In this document: positions 5,740 to 7,306 of the stretch, piece after piece
How positions within the stretch are numbered: the first letter of the stretch is position 1
How the letters are laid out: each line of letters starts with the position of its first letter
NCBI GenBank assembly: GCA_027489915.1
Contig: JAIXZB010000145.1
Coordinates: 1-7,306, forward strand
Length of the DNA: 7,306 nucleotides
Origin: Rickettsiales bacterium
Lineage (GTDB): Bacteria; Pseudomonadota; Alphaproteobacteria; Rickettsiales; UBA3002
Direction: 5' to 3'
The notes under the pieces: generated by a model
Databases searched by the model: none
Told to the model about the DNA's origin: nothing
The model's input: the letters and a program-made list of their open reading frames with translations, nothing else
Position numbers and translations under genes: made by a program

Positions 5740-6855
5740 ATGAACCGGGGTGTTAGTGAGCAAGAAGCAGCCGCACTGCGTATCACTATTCGCGAGCGCT
5801 TAACTGCCGCACAACGCGAGTCACAGCAAACAGGTCGGCCACTACATATCCTAGTTGGCGAAGAACATAGCAGCTACAGAAGTTTTGTAGGAAATATGCT
5901 CATCACCAGCGAAGCACAACGCCTTGGCATACGTAATTTGAACCTTGAAATGCCAGCAAATCAGTTGGGAACACTTCCTGCCACGGCTGGTCTCGAAACA
6001 CTTCAATTAATGCCCACATTATTTTCTTCTATGCGCACACAAGCCATAGATTCAGCCTACAACACCCAAGACCGAAATGAAAATTTTAGTCCCTCGGGCA
6101 TACAGCGCAGAGATGCTGCTATGGCAACCCGTATCGCATCACAAACGGGGGGTAGCATATCACTCGTAGGCGGGCTACATCTCCAAGGTATCAGTCAGCA
6201 TCCTGCATTGCGTAACGGTGTTGTGGTGAATTTTAACACCACACAGGGCACACTCGAAGGCCTCGCACCGCACCTGCAAGCACGTGATCTTTTTGCTAGT
6301 AATCCACAAAATGCACTCCAAATCTCTCCACGCGGCGATGCTCGAGAAATGTCGCTACATCAAGCCGCAACCATTAGTTTGGGGGAAAGACAGGCTGCGC
6401 CAGCATTAGCAAAATTGGAAAGTCGGGGCGTCATCAACTCACCCGAACGCTTGCGACAAACCGCCAACCAACTAGCCTCAACAGATCCAAATACACTCAG
6501 TATCCCACAAGGCATCCTAGCTTACCGCGTTCACCGTGATCTGGCTGCTACTGAACCCAACAACACTACCCATGCAACCAGAGCTGGGGAGTTTTTTAAC
6601 AACATACAAAAACGTGTGGCCACTCAGCATCCTCAGATTGCTGAACAGTTTGCACATTTTGGCAATGAAGCCCCTTCAAATGTGCGCAACGAAATAGGAA
6701 ACGCGAGATCATCAGGGTTTCTCGACGGACTACGCAACATGTTCAGTAACCAAAATTTCCCAACTGCACCTGCATCACCTGCACAACCCGTTTCGCCCAA
6801 TGGACCTGGGCAAAGGCCTCCAGACAGCACCGAAAGACCGATGCCCAATCGCTAG
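5740..6855 (+). CDS. EreA/ChaN/TIKI-superfamily-like protein with Pro-rich tail, function unknown
   Basis: A 371-residue protein I do not recognise as a named gene. The N-terminal half carries motifs of the EreA/ChaN/TraB/TIKI group (erythromycin esterases, a heme-binding lipoprotein, metalloprotease-like proteins and some toxin or effector domains): LVGEEH at 38-43 after a predicted strand, LNLEMP with Glu70, RRDAAMATRI (123-132), and SLVGGLHLQGI (141-151) with His147. The GEEH Glu/His residues, Glu70, Arg124/Asp125 and His147 are the expected pocket residues. Residues about 155-330 are unassigned, mainly helical. The tail (about 340-371) is rich in Pro, Ser and Asn and probably disordered. 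There is no signal peptide, lipobox or membrane segment, unlike ChaN lipoproteins. GAGGA (5732-5736) lies four bases before the ATG. It runs against its minus-strand neighbours, and its base composition looks somewhat less GC-rich. A secreted effector or toxin is possible but only inferred. Confidence 0.7.
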   Translation: MNRGVSEQEAAALRITIRERLTAAQRESQQTGRPLHILVGEEHSSYRSFVGNMLITSEAQRLGIRNLNLEMPANQLGTLPATAGLETLQLMPTLFSSMRTQAIDSAYNTQDRNENFSPSGIQRRDAAMATRIASQTGGSISLVGGLHLQGISQHPALRNGVVVNFNTTQGTLEGLAPHLQARDLFASNPQNALQISPRGDAREMSLHQAATISLGERQAAPALAKLESRGVINSPERLRQTANQLASTDPNTLSIPQGILAYRVHRDLAATEPNNTTHATRAGEFFNNIQKRVATQHPQIAEQFAHFGNEAPSNVRNEIGNARSSGFLDGLRNMFSNQNFPTAPASPAQPVSPNGPGQRPPDSTERPMPNR

Positions 6856-6896
6856 GCTTTGCTTGTGTGCTTACTGTAGTAGTTTGAGTAGATTGA

Positions 6897-7306
6897 CTAA
6901 CGCGACCTAATCCGCCACACCCCGTCCACATCCGCCACAATTAGCCCTGCTTTCGATAAGCCAGCGCGCGCCTTCGCTACATCGTCCTTAATATACAAAA
7001 TCACCACTGCATTATTAATCCCAATACTCAGCGTATCCATCGCCACAAACCCCTCGGCGGCGCGTAGGTGTTTTTCAATCATAGCCCAGTCTTTAAGCGT
7101 GGTAAATTGCACCAATATATTTTGCTGTTTCGCTTCAAGCTTGGCCTTGGCTTCCAAATGCGCGGTCGACTCTGTCACCCGCGCCAGCCGCTTGGCTGTG
7201 CGTTTCACCGCTTCTTTATACAGCTCCGTGCGCGGCGGGAATTTCCCGTCGGGCAGCGCATCGGGCGATACATTTAACCGTTCAATTTTCTGCCCTTCCT
7301 CGCGCA
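6897..7306 (-). CDS. Probable DUF2066-domain protein, C-terminal part (start beyond right edge)
   Basis: The minus-strand frame is open from the right edge to TAG at 6897-6899, giving 135 residues. A GTG at 7208 exists, but the frame continues upstream with sensible protein sequence (IERLNVSPDALPDGKFPP), so the real start is outside the window. Visible order: a hydrophilic stretch, a basic/Ala-rich helix (YKEAVKRTAKRLARV to KLEAKQQ), then alternating strands and helices: ILVQFTTLKDWAMIEKHL, MDTLSIGINNAVVILYI, and ending GVWRIRSR. This layout (helix, strand, short helix with conserved Trp, two strands, helix, terminal Trp-x-Leu/Ile strand) fits the C-terminus of DUF2066 proteins, whose genes often neighbour hda and AI-2E permease genes. 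Function of that family is unknown to me. The assignment relies on context and a weak sequence match. It is convergent with the EreA/ChaN-like gene, 41 bp apart. Confidence 0.6.
   Translation of the reverse strand, partial: REEGQKIERLNVSPDALPDGKFPPRTELYKEAVKRTAKRLARVTESTAHLEAKAKLEAKQQNILVQFTTLKDWAMIEKHLRAAEGFVAMDTLSIGINNAVVILYIKDDVAKARAGLSKAGLIVADVDGVWRIRSR

Noticed and set aside
6897..7208. Complete 103-residue gene starting at GTG 7208
   Set aside because: The reading frame continues to the right edge with plausible coding sequence and the C-terminus fits a longer protein, so it is treated as a partial gene.
1..7306. CRISPR array, insertion sequence or transposase
   Set aside because: No regularly spaced direct repeats and no frame resembling a transposase, integrase or Cas protein were found.

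Overview
The window looks like chromosomal DNA from an alphaproteobacterium of moderate GC content. The evidence is gene content and order: on the minus strand, a DUF2066-like protein tail, an AI-2E/PerM permease, a DnaA-related Hda protein and a polyphosphate kinase follow each other, which is a neighbourhood I know from alphaproteobacteria. The response regulator with a Gly-Pro-x-Arg-Arg-Arg linker also fits that class. I cannot name a genus.

Layout, left to right. Positions 1-1896 (minus) are the first 632 codons of polyphosphate kinase 1, cut by the left edge. A divergent gap with several small inverted repeats (1897-2074) leads to a plus-strand SixA-type histidine phosphatase (2075-2578). 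A 120-bp nearly self-complementary palindrome fills the convergent gap at 2589-2708. Then come three minus-strand genes: a receiver plus HPt-like protein (2710-3789), Hda (3827-4498) and an AI-2E family permease (4509-5627). A plus-strand gene at 5740-6855 carries motifs of the EreA/ChaN/TIKI/TraB hydrolase-like superfamily and has a Pro-rich tail. The right edge holds the C-terminal 135 residues of a minus-strand gene (6897-7306), probably a DUF2066 protein.

The minus-strand genes read as one transcription direction: DUF2066-like, permease, Hda, response regulator, then polyphosphate kinase. The permease and hda genes are 9-10 bp apart and probably cotranscribed. Two plus-strand genes interrupt this order: the SixA-like gene, with inverted-repeat DNA on both sides, and the EreA/ChaN-like gene. 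These are the best candidates for later insertions.

The most interesting points are: (1) the EreA/ChaN-like protein and its placement; (2) the receiver/HPt-like protein, in which both expected phosphorylation residues appear replaced (Asp to Glu71, His to Tyr282), next to a histidine phosphatase; and (3) the 120-bp palindrome. All functional statements are from reading translations by eye; no database search was possible.
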